58,727 nt of DNA, taken from the NCBI RefSeq assembly GCF_000308455.1, contig NZ_BAFP01000034.1, positions 1 to 58,727 of the forward strand. The letters are read 5' to 3'. The notes under the pieces were generated by a model, which saw only the letters and a list, made by a program, of their open reading frames with translations, was not told the DNA's origin and did no database searches. Positions 58,520-58,727 of the stretch are shown here, one piece after another. Position 1 is the first letter of the stretch. Each line of letters begins with the position of its first letter. This stretch comes from Nocardia abscessus NBRC 100374. GTDB lineage: Bacteria; Actinomycetota; Actinomycetes; Mycobacteriales; Mycobacteriaceae. A program made the position numbers and the translations under genes.

Positions 58520-58727
58520 ATTCCAAGTCAGAGCGACACGGACACCGACCCGGGGCCCAGAAGCTGAGCGGAAACGCTGAGCGCGCGGCCAGGGAAACGA
58601 GGTAGGACGAGGAGCGCCTGACGCTCACACTGGCTCGAACGAGACCCTGGTTTGCAACCGGGTTCCCGACTGGGCTAAGCTTGAAAAGTTGCTTCACCGA
58701 TCAATCGGATCAAACCGGGCGATGGTG
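58520..58727 (+). promoter_or_regulatory. rRNA operon promoter 2 and leader (rRNA beyond window)
   Basis: A second promoter is TTGCAA (58652-58657), an 18-base spacer and TAAGCT (58676-58681). The AT-rich sequence after it (TTGAAAAGTTGCTTCACCG) looks like the start of an rRNA leader. The 16S gene itself is not reached. No protein gene is seen in 58422-58727. Confidence 0.6.

Overview
The window is a high-GC actinobacterial chromosome segment, most likely Nocardia or a close relative within the Mycobacteriales. The reasons are the run argS-lysA-hom-thrC-thrB-rho-rpmE-prfA-prmC-sua5-wecA-atpIBEFHAGDC-DUF2550-pduO-murA followed by an rRNA promoter region, which is the familiar mycobacterial order; a mycobacterial-type gamma-subunit loop in AtpG; Asp instead of Cys in the MurA active site; and many leaderless starts with a TANNNT box 6-8 bases ahead of ATG/GTG. 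No insertion sequence, prophage or CRISPR array was seen.

Bases 1-12100 are a mixed accessory/housekeeping stretch: a benzoate-type transporter cut by the window edge, a rhodanese, an SNF2 helicase with an apparent frameshift next to a SWIM zinc-finger protein, a corrinoid/metal-receptor-like protein, an amidohydrolase, and a 1072-residue fused isobutyryl-CoA mutase (IcmF). Bases 13400-19016 are a valine catabolic operon: mmsA, isobutyryl-CoA dehydrogenase, 3-hydroxyisobutyryl-CoA hydrolase, mmsB and an enoyl-CoA hydratase. The 20-bp site ahead of mmsA recurs (16 of 20 bases) ahead of icmF, so the two loci probably share a regulator.

Bases 19000-33400 hold an Hsp70-like membrane protein, a MarR regulator, tRNA-Cys, an iron ABC transporter (FbpABC type) behind a recognisable IdeR/DtxR box, a secreted metallophosphoesterase, several small secreted or unknown proteins (including a tandem pair of four-cysteine proteins), an L,D-transpeptidase-like protein, tRNA-Arg(CCG), and a DUF305/DUF3105 pair. 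Bases 33500-58727 are the conserved core: arginyl-tRNA synthetase, lysine/threonine biosynthesis, Rho, L31, RF1 and its methylase, WecA, the whole F1Fo ATP synthase operon, a corrinoid adenosyltransferase, MurA and two tandem promoters for an rRNA operon beyond the edge.

The most unusual signal is in the atp operon. The atpA-atpG and atpG-atpD gaps carry the same 16-base element GGAAGCGTGCGCAACC at the tip of hairpins with different stems. In both gaps the GTG of this element opens a mini-ORF (23 and 20 codons) whose stop overlaps the start codon of the next subunit gene. Comparable gap-bridging mini-ORFs starting MSERSE lie before lysA and before the 3-hydroxyisobutyryl-CoA hydrolase gene. 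This may be a family of translational-coupling leaders.
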